A program made the position numbers and the translations under genes. Of a DNA stretch of 64,000 nucleotides, positions 10,713 through 24,120 are shown one piece after another (within the stretch, counting starts at the first letter, position 1; every line of letters starts with the position of its first letter). The stretch is from Acanthornis magna (taxonomy: Eukaryota; Chordata; Aves; Passeriformes; Acanthizidae): NCBI GenBank assembly GCA_036785705.1, contig JAWUZG010000970.1:1212501-1276500 (forward strand), given 5' to 3'. The notes under the pieces were generated by a model, which saw only the letters and a program-made list of their open reading frames with translations, did no database searches and was not told the origin of the DNA.

Positions 10713-13104
10713 ATGTGGAAATGCATCTCTCAACCCGTGTCAGTTTCCTGTGAAGATGTTGCTGTCTGATGGGGCAAATCCTGGCTGCCTGCCCTGGTCC
10801 TGGTCAGCTTGAGGAGACCATCAAAGCCTATGAGGACAAACATTTCTTTCCTGAGGAGCAAAATTTGCTTTTAGGCGAAGCCATTTTCTGTCCTGCCTTT
10901 ACGTAGTGCTTACCGTTAAAGTAACTGGAATGGATGCTTTATCAAACCACTCCATTCACCATCTTTGTCTCTTGTCCTTAGGAGTCTGACTCACGTGATT
11001 TTATAGGTCACATCTCATGCTTCTGGGAAGCTGAGCTTCTTCCACCAACTCTTATGCACAAAAATAGAATTGCTCCTTGTAGGTTTTCTGAGGGGCTCTC
11101 TGGATTCAGTGAAGCCGCCAGAGCATCTTTTAGCACCTGTTTATTCATTATTTTATCTAGGTATGTTATCTAGCCCACTCTCGTTCCAGCATAAGAATGT
11201 TATTCATGGTTGTTCAGGAATAATATTTCCTGAATACTTGTGTAGACAGAGTAGTCCCTTAAGTAATGAGTTCAATTAGGCTAAGATACACTATGTAGCA
11301 ATTCAATAACAAAAGTCCTGGGAGGTAGAGGGAGAAGAGGCTTGCCAATTGCTTATACACAGTATGCTGGATGACAACTAAAGACTCCGTGCTGTGGCAT
11401 ATTTGGCACATGCTGGCCTTCAGTTGTGCCTAGCAACTCCCAAGGTTTGAGCAGTTCCTTACTAAGGTTTTAATCAAGGAAAAAAAAAATAGCATGGTGT
11501 GCAAATTAGTTAAGACAACAGGCTCCATTTGAAATCTCTTTGGGGATGTTCAGTCTTATAGAATACCAGCATCCAAGAAAATCAATTTATCTTCCATTTT
11601 TGCCTAAAAAAATGTCAATAGACAGTTTAATTTAGCAATTCACTACCCTGAACACAGTGTATTGGATTCAGAACTGTAACTTAAAGAAAACACTTTCAAA
11701 ACTTGAAATGCATAAAATTTGGCAGATTTGAATTAGGAATTATAACAGATTCAGAATTTGGTCTGCATTTCTAAATTCCATTGTTAAAACAATTAAATAT
11801 TTGTTCTAAGAAGATCAGTTAGCTGCATTTTAAATGGGCTAAACATTCTACCATGTTCTTGAAATAAAATACCTCTACTATATATCTTTTGAGAGGATAA
11901 TGCATTGCAAAAATGCCTAGAAACCTTCTTTGGCTCTGCCTGTAGTCTAGTGAGATTACTCTTCTCAGTTCCCATTTCAAGTTCCTTTTGAGGAACCTGT
12001 CCTGTAAAGTGTAGAGATGCTGCTCATTTTTCAGAGTAAATTCCTACAAGGTTTAAAGCCTACTTCAAGAAGCCTACTTCAAGCCATTATAATGACTATT
12101 CAAATGAAAACAAAACCCAGAACCCAGCAACACTACACTAAAATAATATGGAACTGAAAGATTGTTATGCCAATACCTCCGAGTCATTTGCTTTTCAAGC
12201 TCCTGTTTTTGTGATAACAATGGGATTCTGCCTGCCAGAGCATTAAGCATTCTTCTGCAGTTTCTGAGGAGATGACTGCCAGTCAAACCTCTTGGCTGCT
12301 GCTGGGATAAAGTCTTCAGAGGCTTGAGATATTGATATGGATTTCTGAGCATTGATTTCTATGGAGAATGTTAAAAAGTAAAGTTTCACTCAAATATTTT
12401 AAATTAATTACCTTATTATAGTTGTCTTGGGTCAGAAGAATAGGAAAACTTTGGGTAATCAAATAAGGGCAAAAGTAGATTTCAGCTGCTGAAATCATGC
12501 CACAGCTTTAGAATCTGTGCTGAGGTGACATTCATGGTCTACAAAGGTTAGAACTTGCCCTCTGGGTTAGGATCCTTGAGCCATGCTATACCTGATTGCT
12601 GAACAAAGCACCCAGTAAAAGCAAGACCCTAACAGGTTACTGAAAAACAGAAAAAAAGCCCCTATTTCTTCACCACAAGACAGACATTTGACTGTTCTCC
12701 TGAGCACATAAAATTGATGTACTACGGTTTTCATGATTAGAGCATTACAGTAGGGCTGACGCTCTGCCAGGGATTTCAATATGGATTTTTTGTGGTTTGT
12801 TTTTAACTCATCTATATACCAGTTCATTAACTTGAGGTAAGGTTTTCTCAGCTTGTATTTGACTTCTGCTATCATTATTCTTATAATTGGCTTCTGTCCA
12901 TGCTATTTTGTACACTGGCAAGTTGTACTGTTCTGTTCACAGGATGTACTACTGAATAACTAGTTGTAACGTAAGCGAAAGCATTCTGAGAAATCACAAA
13001 CACCCATCATATTGCTGGGTTTTTTTGTTAAGACATCAGATACTGTACTTCTTTAAATTCTTGCCTTGGGCTGAAAAGGGTAGATTTGTCTCCGATTTTT
13101 TCTT

Positions 13105-13136
13105 TCCATATACACCTATAAGTAGGTGTATATGGA
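13105..13136. repeat. Perfect 14-bp inverted repeat with 4-base loop
   Basis: TCCATATACACCTA (13105-13118) and its exact reverse complement (13123-13136) flank the loop TAAG. I see no flanking repeat family. The perfect match over 14 bp is unlikely to be very old or unselected, but the element is too short to be a typical microRNA precursor. Confidence 0.85.
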
Positions 13137-13458
13137 CACAGCCACTTAAATGAGCGTGTATTTGGTAGCTGATCCTCTGTTCTAAAGCCAAACTCCCACT
13201 AGCTTCTTCCAGAATCTGAAGTTTGTATTTCTCCCAGACTGATATAAATGTGTTATATAGTCCTCCATGAGTTATTTTGTTAGAATGTAGGAACTGGGAG
13301 GGTGATTTATTCCTCTCAGAATGATTCAGAGATTTTAGTCGCTTATTGAAATGTTGCTACCAAAATGACCAGAAAAGGTTGTTTTATGTTGCAGCAAAAG
13401 CTGGAGGCAGTAACTGGCATAAAGTGATGTAGGCCGCCTTACCACAGAGTAAATCCAG

Positions 13459-13679
13459 GGAAGGAAGGAAGGAAGGAAGGAAGGAAGGAAGGAAGGAAGG
13501 AAGGAAGGAAGGAAGGAAGGAAGGAAGGAAGGAAGGAAGGAAGGAAGGAAGGAAGGAAGGAAGGAAGGAAGGAAGGAAGGAAGGAAGGAAGGAAGGAAGG
13601 AAGGAAGGAAGGAAGGAAGGAAGGAAGGAAGGAAGGAAGGAAGGAAGGAAGGAAGGAAGGAAGGAAGGAAGGAAGGAAG
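13459..13679 (+). repeat. (GGAA)n microsatellite, ~55 uninterrupted copies
   Basis: There are 221 bases of perfect GGAA repeat; the only irregularity is at the borders. All-purine on the + strand and all-pyrimidine on the - strand, it can form triplex DNA, and GGAA is the core of ETS-family binding sites. Both strands stay open in several frames (for example LPSF repeats on the minus strand), but that is a consequence of the repeat and not coding evidence. Such a long pure tract should be highly length-variable and may be mis-sized in an assembly. Confidence 0.98.
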
Positions 13680-16600
13680 ATATACAGTGATGGAGAGCTA
13701 ACTGGACTGTTGTGCATTTAGGAAAAAATCTCTTTGTATAAAGTGTCCTCAAAGAATACAAGAGAAATAATACACAGAGCCACAGTGCATATATATTTTG
13801 TGCAGACTACACGCTTTTCATTAACTGTTTGATTTTGCTTATATGCCTTAAGACAAACCTTACTATTTCTTTTCTTCAGTATTTCACACTCTGAAAAACA
13901 CTCATTTTTAATTACCAGCCCTGTTTTTGCCTCAGTGTCAAACTTTAAAGTCATAATTGCTCCGCTGACTGCTATAAATGCTGTCCTCTTGCAAGTTACA
14001 GCAGTACAGTAACAAATTACATGGGCCCATTCTGAATATATAAGATGCATCTCAGCTAAACAAAGCTCTTATCTAGGATCATCATCAGCACTTCAGGACT
14101 CATTGCCTGTGTTCTGATATCATAAAATTGGCCTTTCAGCCCCACTGGAGGCTCAACTGTTGCTGTAACTGTAGTAGACTGTGTATTTGATGGATATGTT
14201 GTAATTTGGCTTTATTTCCTTTGAAGAAGCTGGGAGGACTTACTGAGGAAAATTCTTGAAATGCTACTGAACAGATTCAGGGAGAGTTAGAGGATGGGAG
14301 TCCAGCAGAGCCATTGCAGATCTGCTCAGTTTGTATCTTTGAGACACCAAAAGGCTGAATGAAAGGCTTGGAAGGCAGTCAGCCACACCTGCGGGCTGAT
14401 GGCAAAAATGTCATAGGGGTGTGGGAAATTCAGCAGACATTTCTGCTTCTCAGTTAGTGAACTGACTGGGATGATGGTCACACCCAGAAGGCTGCTGTAA
14501 GTAGAGAACTGAATGTAACACAGTTGATTTTGTTCTCTCTAGCTCCTCTAAGGATATTTTTCTACTTAAAAGCTTATTGTTCAAATAAAAGCTTATATTC
14601 AAATAAAAATTAGCATTCCTGAGCTGAGGTGGGGAAGAGACTTAGGAGAAGGCAGGTCTGCCCCAAAGCTGTAGTTGAAACAGAGCCTCGTGACCTTCTG
14701 CATGTGCTCAACACAGCAGCTTTCTTAGGCCACCACCAGCTCCAATAAACGCTCTCCATTCTCATTCGTTCAGCCAGGGTACTAACACAGCCAGAACCTC
14801 TTTCTGCATTGTTTTGAGCTTCTGCAGTGCCCAGTGTCTGCACAGGTAGGCTGAGAAGGTGATGAGGAAGGCTTATGTCTGTCCTAGAGAACACGGCAGT
14901 AAAGGAGATCTGGGGCAGCAAAGCAAATGGTAAGGAATATCTTTCCCCATTAGTTGTCATGGCCTATGGTTGGGCAGGAGGTGAAGGCGCTGCTTCCAAC
15001 ACACAGCTCATTGCAGTTAACTGCCTCCAGGCTGATTTCCCGCTTTCTGACAGTATTTGGTACTAATCAGGAAAGGCCATTGATGGAGAGCAAGGCTTTC
15101 CACTCCTATAGATCTTCTTCCCGTGCAGAATGGACTATGACTGAACCTGTAGTTGCATTTGCTTTTATAAGGTGCAAATTGCAATTTAAAATAGTGATCA
15201 TGTACATAGCTGAGAAGGGGGGAGCAGGACAGCAGGATGTGGGGAGAAGCTCACACCCATCACCTCTAAGTCTCCCTGGGTCTGGATTAGTTTGCTTTAG
15301 AGGCATAATTCGCATTGTTGCTACTCCCTCATGGATGAAATAGTTGGGAATTTAAAAAAGGTTGAAATTGGATGAAGTGAAAATATTCATTCTGGACAGA
15401 TGGAATGGATTTACTTATGGGCATTGGTCAACCCTGTTCTCCCACATGTGCAAGCATATTTTGTGCTGTAGTCAAATCGTAGTAAAAGATTTTAAAACTA
15501 TATTTAAAGAAAGAGCAAATAACTGTTCAACTACCCCATTTCTGAAACACCTGTATTTTCTACAATGAGGAGTTGTGTTTTCCTATACTACTAACGTCTG
15601 AATTCAGCACTCTGCGTTTTGCTTTCTTCTGTATCCCTTGCTTATGCCACTTTTAGGATCGATCTGCCTATCTAATGCTATTGAGCTCCTGAATATGTGC
15701 ACATTTTCAACTCTCCTCCCCCACCCTTTTTTCCACCTTTAGTTACTACCACTGTTTGTGAACCATTATAACTCCACTTCTGCTGGTTTAATTAAATTTA
15801 CCTATGGAAAACAAAGACATGAGATCTGGCAGTCAGGGAGCTCAGGGACACAAGGTGGTCTGTTACTGAATAAAGTGATGCTTGAGAGGTGCTATTCTTT
15901 ATGCATCGTCATGATCATCAGATAAGGAAGAATCATATGACACATTGCAAGAATGCTTTGAGAAAAGTGAAATTCAAATCCTTTCCCAACATAATCATAA
16001 TGATGTAAATGTATCCCTTTATGTGGTGTAAAATTGATTTTTCCTTCCTGTTAACAGCTGTACATTTTCTGTTCTGCACACATTTTTCTTCAAAACTGCC
16101 TAGCTCCCTCTGAGTACATTGCTGTTCTTTCCCTTGTCCCTTCTTTAAACTCATTCATTTTTTATTTATTTTATTTGCCATCCTGACCCTTGGTAAGGTT
16201 AAAATGATTATTCAGCAGTTGTGCACTGTTGAATTACCCGTCTTTTGTTCCATGGTCTATTTTGTTGTTAGTGTACTCCATAGATGTCTTTGACTCAATT
16301 ATCACTGATATTGTTAATCTCTGGGCTACTCAAGATGAATTCCCAAACTGTATAAAGATGACATTGGTCTTTTCTATTCTTAAAAGACTAATTCTTTTGA
16401 CAGAAATCCAGGAAACTTCAATCTGTGAATGAATAAGGTAAAAAGGACAGAGCAACGATGTGATACTTTTTATCACACTGACATTGTAACTTGATTCTAT
16501 TATAACTTCTCTTAGGAATCTGATATCCTAGTCCAATAAAAAGTATGGCAGCCTTTATTTTATGTAACAAAAATCTAGCTTGTTCATGTACACTGCCGGA

Positions 16601-17170
16601 CTTTAGCTGCCAGAATGTGGTCAAAGGAGTGCAAAGGGCTGTGCTCTGTTCTCAGAAATAACTTATGTGCTTGGAAGCGTAAGAAGTCCCAGAGATGTCC
16701 CATGATATGAGGAAATTTTACTGATTTACTATCTTGATAGGGGAGGGGCAACTATTGTGCCGCTGAGTTCTCACGGGAAGGCAGGTGTGCTGAAACAGAA
16801 GTGTCTCACAAAATCACTGGACTTTTCCAGCACTTGAACTGAAGTAAAGTCTATGGTTTGCTTTAGAGGCTCAGTGAAAGGTCTCAACATACCTTTGGGC
16901 ATGTGTGCTTGGATCAAAAATGCCAAGAGCAGCATCCATCAGGACCTCAAAGGAGGTGACCACCCACAAATACCACCTGCTTTCATCATTGAATGCACCC
17001 TAATAATTTAACACTATAAAGTTAAAAGACATGAAAAATAGGCAACAGGAGGATTATTCCATTTAGTCCCTGATCTTATTGTGGATTAAATACTATAACT
17101 TAAATGCTAATGTGAACATTAATTGTTTCAGCCCCCCTGTCACTTTTTCCCCTGCTTATCTGGCCTTCTG
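13680..17170. other. Intergenic stretch, no gene recognised
   Basis: This is mixed AT-rich sequence. It contains a tandem duplication of an 18-19-base AAAAGCTTAT-TTCAAAT unit (14568-14604) and a less AT-rich patch around 14600-15340 in which overlapping frames stay open on both strands. None of those frames shows a recognisable domain. Pyrimidine-rich sequence begins near 17130 and leads into the inverted repeat. Confidence 0.6.
14568..14604 (+). repeat. Tandem duplication of an 18-19-bp unit
   Basis: Two near-identical copies of AAAAGCTTAT...TTCAAAT lie side by side, differing by a small indel. It is a simple local duplication. Confidence 0.75.
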
Positions 17171-17640
17171 CCTCTCAACCTCCCCACAGATCTGATTCCT
17201 GCCTATTCTGTGTTTACCTGCCCCAGCTCTCCCTAATCCATGTCTGTCACTCACATCCCCCCTAAACTCTTACACTATATTCAATCCTCACACCTGCCTT
17301 TATACTGGAATGTTTTACTCCCTTGGCTCTACTCACACTAGTCCAGGAGAAGTCAGTTCCTTAGACCAAGATCCATTCCAGTTGAAGAGCTTCCAACTGG
17401 ATCTTCTGAGCGAACTAGTTATGGCTTTGGATCTTGGTCTAAGCGAACTTGACTTCTCCTGGACTAGTGTGAGCTAGAGCAAGGGAGTAAAACATTCCAG
17501 TATAAAGGCAGGAGTAGAGGATTGACTATAGTGCTAAGAGCTTTAGGGGGGATGCTGAGTGACAGACATGGACTTTTCCCTCTCTCAGCTGTGTGGTTGC
17601 TGGGATAAGATAAGATCTGTGGGGAGGTCTGCAAGGTGAG
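17171..17640. repeat. Long inverted repeat (~470 bp) with nested inner hairpin
   Basis: The left arm 17238-17375 and right arm 17428-17571 are reverse complements. The inner 80 bases (17296-17375 against 17428-17509) are about 95% identical with a few single-base indels. Outward, similarity is patchy but resumes at ACCTCCCCACAGATC (17178-17192) and its complement (17614-17628). The 52-base centre (17376-17427) contains a further small hairpin around TCCAGTTG/CAACTGGA. The left arm is pyrimidine-rich and the right arm purine-rich. It could be a non-autonomous palindromic DNA transposon or an inverted duplication made by template switching. I do not recognise a named family and cannot define target-site duplications. 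Confidence 0.88.
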
Positions 17641-20600
17641 GTAGGCGTGTGGAAGCAACTGGGGTTTAGGCATAGCTCTGATGGGTCTGAGTCCCACCGT
17701 TAGCCTTCAGAGCACTCCTAAAATGGGACTGGGCCTACACTTTTAGATGCTGGACTAAGAGCCATCAGCCAACTTTTAGTATTTACAAAAAAACTACACA
17801 CAGATAGATTTGTATGTAATGTAGATACATATTCATATGACCTTATAAGATACCTTATGTCCATATGGCTGCTCCGTCTGTCTGAAACAAATTTACTGGG
17901 CTACTATAAAACAGCTAGGAATGGTTTGCTTTTGGTTTTGAGACTTTTTGGGGTGGCAGCAGCAGAGGTGGTGATGACATCAATAATATGAACAAATTTA
18001 ATGTCTGGTCATAGGTTTTTCTGTCACTTAGGACTTTCAGTAGGGCTAGAACATTGAGACATATTTGCCAAAAGGATCATAGTCCTTTTTTTTGTTGTTT
18101 TTAAGACTTTTCAACTGTCTGTTTTTGACCATAACCTCTTTTTATTTAGTGTGGCTTCCAGTTTTAGGAATTATCATTACTTGGTTCTCATTGTTCCATG
18201 TTGATCCTAGTCCTCTTTTTCCCATCTTATTTTATTTCCCTTCAAAGGATGAAATGTCTTTTGTTTTACAATATTCTCTGCATTATTCAACCCTACTTAC
18301 CTTCAAATCTTCTTAAACTATCACACAAAATCATATTTATTTCATTTTACTTTTTGTGTTTGGCTCTTATCTGACTCACGAGTACAGAGGTCTCAAGTAT
18401 CAGCTCTGGTATTTTCTTTTAGTGGCAATTCTTTTTGCCATTCAGATAGCTGACCATTTTACATAACAAAGAGGAGCTAAAAGCAACTGATATTTCTGTC
18501 CAAATTTTTAGTTTATCCTAACTAAAACAATATGTGCAGTTTTAATTTACACACTTCCATATGATAAGCTTTCAGAGATCCTAAAAAATTAATATTTTAA
18601 TGATTTCTTTATTTTTTTATTATTATTCATTTCAGGGCCAGGGATCTAATCTTTCAGAGTATTTTAACATTTCAGCTGACTCAAAATCAAGTTTCTCTTT
18701 CCAAATTCATACCCCATAGATCAAAAACATTGCCTTTAACTCGCAAGGCCTTGCTCAGTTTGACTCCATGCAGCCTTCCTGAGCCCTGGTTCCCTTTATC
18801 TCCTAACCAGTTGCACTGTAAATGCACTCATGAAGTGAGATATATTTATGCACTGTTTACAGCACTATATGGTGCTATTTGAATATAAACTGGGGGGTTT
18901 GGATTTTTAATACCTGGAAGACAGAGCAAAACCAAGATCCTCAGAGGGAGACAGAGATTCATAATCCAGATACATGCTCGCAAGTTGGCACTGAACCTGC
19001 CTCAGCCAAAAGATGCATGACCAAAGCCCACTAGAGTAATGAAATTACTTTCTATGCATTTGAGCTTAAAGATGCAATTGCATCAAAAAGTACAATTAAG
19101 CTCTTGTCACTTACAAGAAAGCCAGCAAAGAATAGGACCCTATGTTAATCTAGGCTGTCATCACAAAACTCTGTGCTGCTTGCTTGCTTGTTTTATACTA
19201 TGGGAAAATAGAGGGCTCAGTATGCCTTTCCACTGACTTGTGGCATTATTTTTATGTTGTCTTCAAGGGAAGTCAACAACTTGATAAATCATCAGAACCA
19301 TTTCCTATATCACCTTTATTTTGTCCTAATCAGGTTGAATCCTCTTGCAATTGTGACAGAACTGCAAACTGGAGTGAGGTGCTTGCATAGAGATAGTTTT
19401 TTAAATGTAAGCATGATGGTTTCAAATTTAAAATATGTGCCAAATGAAGCACATTAGGTTGTACTCCTTATGAATCTCATTTACTTCTCCGCTATTTTTT
19501 TCTAAATCACCAGCTCTTTGCTCATTCAAGAAATAAATACATCTAATTATTGGGATGTGGAGAAAAGGGTTTCCATTTTTGAAGTTATCCTGACTGACAA
19601 TAAAACCGCAGTTCTGTTCAGAGAAAATAGCCAAAAGCATTGTAATTATTCTGCCATTGTATTTTTTATGTGCTTGGTTTTGAACTGTAATCATTTACTT
19701 CATTTTCAGACTTGCCTATATTTACCCATGGTCAGACTTTTCTGCTTTTGTTTGAGTCAAACTACGTCTAAACATTACTGAAAATATAAACACAACTTTG
19801 CTTCAATTACTATTTTCCTTCTTTCCTAATCAGGCTTTTTTCTTCTTCATTTTTGTGGCTTTTATTTGCTCTCCTTTACCTACTCTAGACTGTTTCAGTA
19901 CTTTCTCTTTGCCTCCATGCAGCCCTGTCTAACTCTTTTTTTGCTGTGTCCACTTCCATATAGCTGTGGGCTGCCAAACTGTCTTCCTTCACTTCCTCCT
20001 ACTTTTATCTTAGAGCCACTGAGCTGGCAAAGATCACAGGAGCCCACCCACTGATTGCAGAGAGAAGCAGGTCAGCTCTCTCCACTCTCCATCCCTTGAT
20101 CCTGTATGAGAGGAAAGAAGGACAAAAAGCTCCAAAGAGTTACTTCTTTGTGTGTCTTCAGTGTCCTGTGTTCTCTGTCTGCCTCAGTTTTGTGGTCTTC
20201 TTGAAGTATAGCTTTGTTTGGGTCATTGAGGTAGGATAAATACTATTTAATGTATTCACACATTTCAGTGAGCCCATTAATCTTGGGGTGGGCTGTCTTG
20301 GGATTTTCCCTACTGTTTCTAAGCCAGTATTAAAGTAATATAATATGAGGGAAGTTAGAGACTTCACTGCTAGTCAGTAGGCTCAAGGCATTCCCATCCA
20401 CATGCAAAAACATTAAACTTGCACTTCTTGTATTAAAAGCTGGAGATACATCTATGTTGGTGCTGAACATTGCAGCCCAAGGAAAGAAAAGATTAATCAA
20501 TACATTGGTCAAAAGTGACTGAACTCCACAGGGTACAGGATTGAAATTAACAATATGATCTCAACACTCACTATAGAGGAGGTAAGGCAATAGTGAAGAG

Positions 20601-23600
20601 CAGTTATGAAATATAATAAAGCTTCAGGGGAAAAAAGTGGATGAACTTGTACACTTAAGCCACACAGGAAATGTTGGGGTAGTTGGTATGCCTGAATACG
20701 CTTAGGGCATAGCTGAGGGTTTAGACCCAGAAGGATTTTTTACAAGCTGGCTGAAAGAGTTATTGATACAAGCCAATTTAGCTGCCCCAGTTGTGCTGGC
20801 ATCTGTCAGGAGCCTTCTTGCTAAATAAACTTCTACTTCTCCCTTTCTGTGTACTGTGCTGGTGGGTTGTGTAATTGTTTTTGTAATAAAGAGGCTCCTT
20901 AAAACATCAAGAATTGCTTCTAATCTGAATTACCAAAGTTCCACTCTGGGAATATATATCCAGATTACACTATGTTACTTTTGAAGAGGAGACAGATGTT
21001 CATGGCTGTGAAACAGATATTTCAATATACTGTTTTTTCCTTGTGCCGTTCACTACTCAGCCAGACTTTGGGTATAAGGCAAGAGGCATATGGACAGATT
21101 TTAACTCCTGATGAAGCAAGTATGTTTGCACAGGATCAGTGCAAATTGAGAAAGTGAGGAATTTTCAGGAATGCAGAATAAATAATATATTTTTAAAAAT
21201 CCTCTTAGAACACTTTATGATGGAGCAGCAAAATATGGCATTAAAATATCCTATAACATAGTGGATGTGTGACAGCTTTATTTAATTCTTAAAGTAAGAT
21301 TCAGAGGTAAAATGCATACTAAAAATATCATTTGAGGGGGAAAAGAAGGAAAAATATATATATGCTCTGGGAGTCACTTCTCATATCATCATGTTATGGC
21401 CGAATTTTAGTTACCTGAGACAGACTTCAGCAAGCAAATTAAGAAGCAAGATCTCCTGAACCACATATACAGACCATAATTCTTGTTTGCAGCCTTTGTT
21501 CATTGGATATGCTTATGTGCACATGGAAATACATATGCAGTCCAGTTGTCTATCGGCTTTTTTCACATGAATGTGCCCTGTATGTTAGGGATATGGAAAC
21601 CTCCTGAGGTACTTGCCAAAGAAATTAGCACAAAAACAAGGCCATTCATCCGATCTGTTTTCTTTTTCTTTCATAGTGTGTCTCCTCAATCTTGTATTGC
21701 ATCTTAGTAATAAGGAGTAACTGACTGCTAGGATTTACACTATAGTGATATTATGACAATGATGTTGTCACCTCTTACTCATCTGCCTCATAAACAGACC
21801 TAATCTCTCCCCATGTGGAATTATTTCCTGGCTTCTACTCACTTGCCTGTAAGTCATTGTATTTTTGCCCTGTTTTGTGAGAAGTGCTAACAGACAGTAA
21901 GCTGGATCAAAACTGAAAGGCAACTACTGATTCATAGGATATGACAAATGTCTTGTAGAAAGTGTTGTCTATTCCATCTCTTTATGCTTCCTAAAACACT
22001 GTGGTTTTGTTGGAGGTGGTTTTATGTTAATTTTTAACTTACAGCTGTGCTTTGAGCAGATGGCTTCATTTGAGCCACACACAAGGATGGTGAGGTCTTT
22101 TTCCTGAATGTTTACAGTTAATTTAGAAAAGTGCAAAACTCCCACTGAAGTCAATGGAGAAAATCAACAAGAACTGCTGAGGAAGGCCCAGAGGCTGACA
22201 GGATGCTAACCTAACAGTTAGGAATCTAACAGTCTTCAGTACAATTTGGGGGGAAAAGGAAGGCAGATTTTTTTTCTAAGATACAAGCTTATTAAAATGA
22301 TGATGCTAATAGCTTTCTTTAGGTAAAACTGGTCGTACATGAAGTAGCTATCCATTTCCTGGAAGAGGGATGATGTAATTAGAGAATTAAACATTAAAAA
22401 TAGGTCACAATATTATGTTTTCTCATTCCACAGACCAGAAGGATATAGGACAAAACTTCCACAGCTGAATATTTCAGAATTCTGGAGGCACATGGAGTCA
22501 TTGGTGTTTAGGATAACTGAGAATCACACTATATTTAGGTGACTCTGCATGGAACTAGGATCCCTTTTAGTTATTCAGCTTTTGAGGTGTTTTCCTCTGG
22601 GTCTAATGGCAATGTTGCTGAGGGCAATGACTCCTGCACACAAACCAAACAGAAGTAACAGAGGGCAGCCCAGCAGCAGGAGCAGGACCAAAAATAGGGC
22701 AGTTGCCATTACTCACCTCCTTCTCCAGGAAGTCACACATGGGAGATGTACAACAGCATAGGATGTATTTTGCTTAAACCTAGAAGTATGGGGTGTAATA
22801 AGCAATATCTCAGCTCAGCTTCAGTGTTGGGAAACAAGCACTAATTGGGTGCAATGACTGATGTTTGGCACCTGTGTGGTCTTGGCTCAACTAGATGAGC
22901 AAAGGCATCTGCAATGTGGGACTTTACAACCCTGACCTGAGTTCATAAATGACCAGCAGTGTGTGAAGAGCTCTAGGTACACGCATGTCCTTGGCATTGT
23001 TGACCACGTATGTAGCTGAAACCTCTGCAAGATGTCAGTAATATTTCAGTAGCTCATGCAGTCCTTATGCGAGCCCTCTTTAGAGCTTGAACATAAAGTA
23101 GATCATCCTCTATTAAACTCTATTTTTATTACTGTATTCTGGTGTTTAGTCCCTACTTTTTATTACGCTTCTCAAGAACTATTCCTTTCTGTAATGCTTT
23201 TCCATGGCAAGATAAATCTATTCAAAGTGGTACGTGCAATTTGCGGGAACCAAAAATTTTGTGAAATTAATCTAATCTGTGCAGTTAAAATACTACTTTT
23301 GTGTATTATAGCAGTTTTTGTTGTGCAGGTACAAACTAAGGTTGTTTGTTGGAAATAATTTGGCATTGCAAAAATGTCCTATTCTTTCTCTAGCTACCTT
23401 ACAAGTAATTTATGCAGATTGCTTTAAGAAGAGCTACTTATATGCATTATTTGCTAGAGCAGATTTTTTCTTAAAAATCCATTAGGGAATTAGAGAAAAC
23501 TATATTCAGTAACCGACTCTGTTGTGTGAGTTGATGAATAATTTGACAGTTTTATTTTTACAAGCTTATGTGTTCATATATAATCATTCATCTCTAGTGT

Positions 23601-24120
23601 AGGTATTTTTCCTGTCAAAATGTTTCTTTTGCAATAGGAATTTACTTAGGGAAAAATAGGGAATTCCATGTCCAGCTGTCATAGGTCAGTAAACACTGAC
23701 AGAAAAGAAAGAAAATTTCTGTGAGGCTTTGGTTCCTTATATTGACATGGCTAGATTGGGAGAAATGTTTTTAAATTGTACTAAAGGCAAGAAAGAAAAT
23801 AATGGGTCAACTTTTCAGACCAAAGGGTTAAAAGAAATTCCATCAACAATTAAGACATTTGTGAACCAACAGCAGCTCAGTGACAAAACCTGTAGTTTAT
23901 GAAGGGCAAAGCTGAATGATAAACCTAAGTTCCAATTAATCAGAAGGCTACTGAGAAGGGTTTTGCCTAGTTCCTCTGGTCATCTCATGAGTAAGAGCCT
24001 TACAGAGTAGTATTATACTTATTCCCTTACGCATATTCCCTTACACATAGTAGTATTGTCTAAACTAAGAAGAACAAGACATGTCAAGAAATGTTAAATA
24101 ACAGATTGAAGTCACAGTAA

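Larger units (their letters stand above)
6926..13458. other. Intergenic stretch, no gene recognised
   Basis: This is AT-rich sequence without supported genes. It includes a short possible ancient-repeat motif (10326-10365), a small tandem repeat (10661-10712), a 14-bp tandem duplication (12057-12085) and a perfect hairpin (13105-13136). Candidate reading frames are short and lack codon bias or known motifs. Confidence 0.6.

Noticed and set aside
13384..13761. Minus-strand open frames with ~40 LPSF-type repeats
   Set aside because: They are entirely the translation of the GGAA microsatellite, are open in several frames at once, and have unrelated flanks.
14610..15343. Overlapping open frames of 116-129 codons on both strands
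   Set aside because: No recognisable motif, no codon-bias cue and no convincing splice structure; probably chance in a less AT-rich patch.
17464..17697. 77-residue minus-strand frame rich in Pro, Ser and Leu
   Set aside because: It falls in the right arm of the long inverted repeat, and pyrimidine-rich composition explains the Pro/Ser/Leu content.
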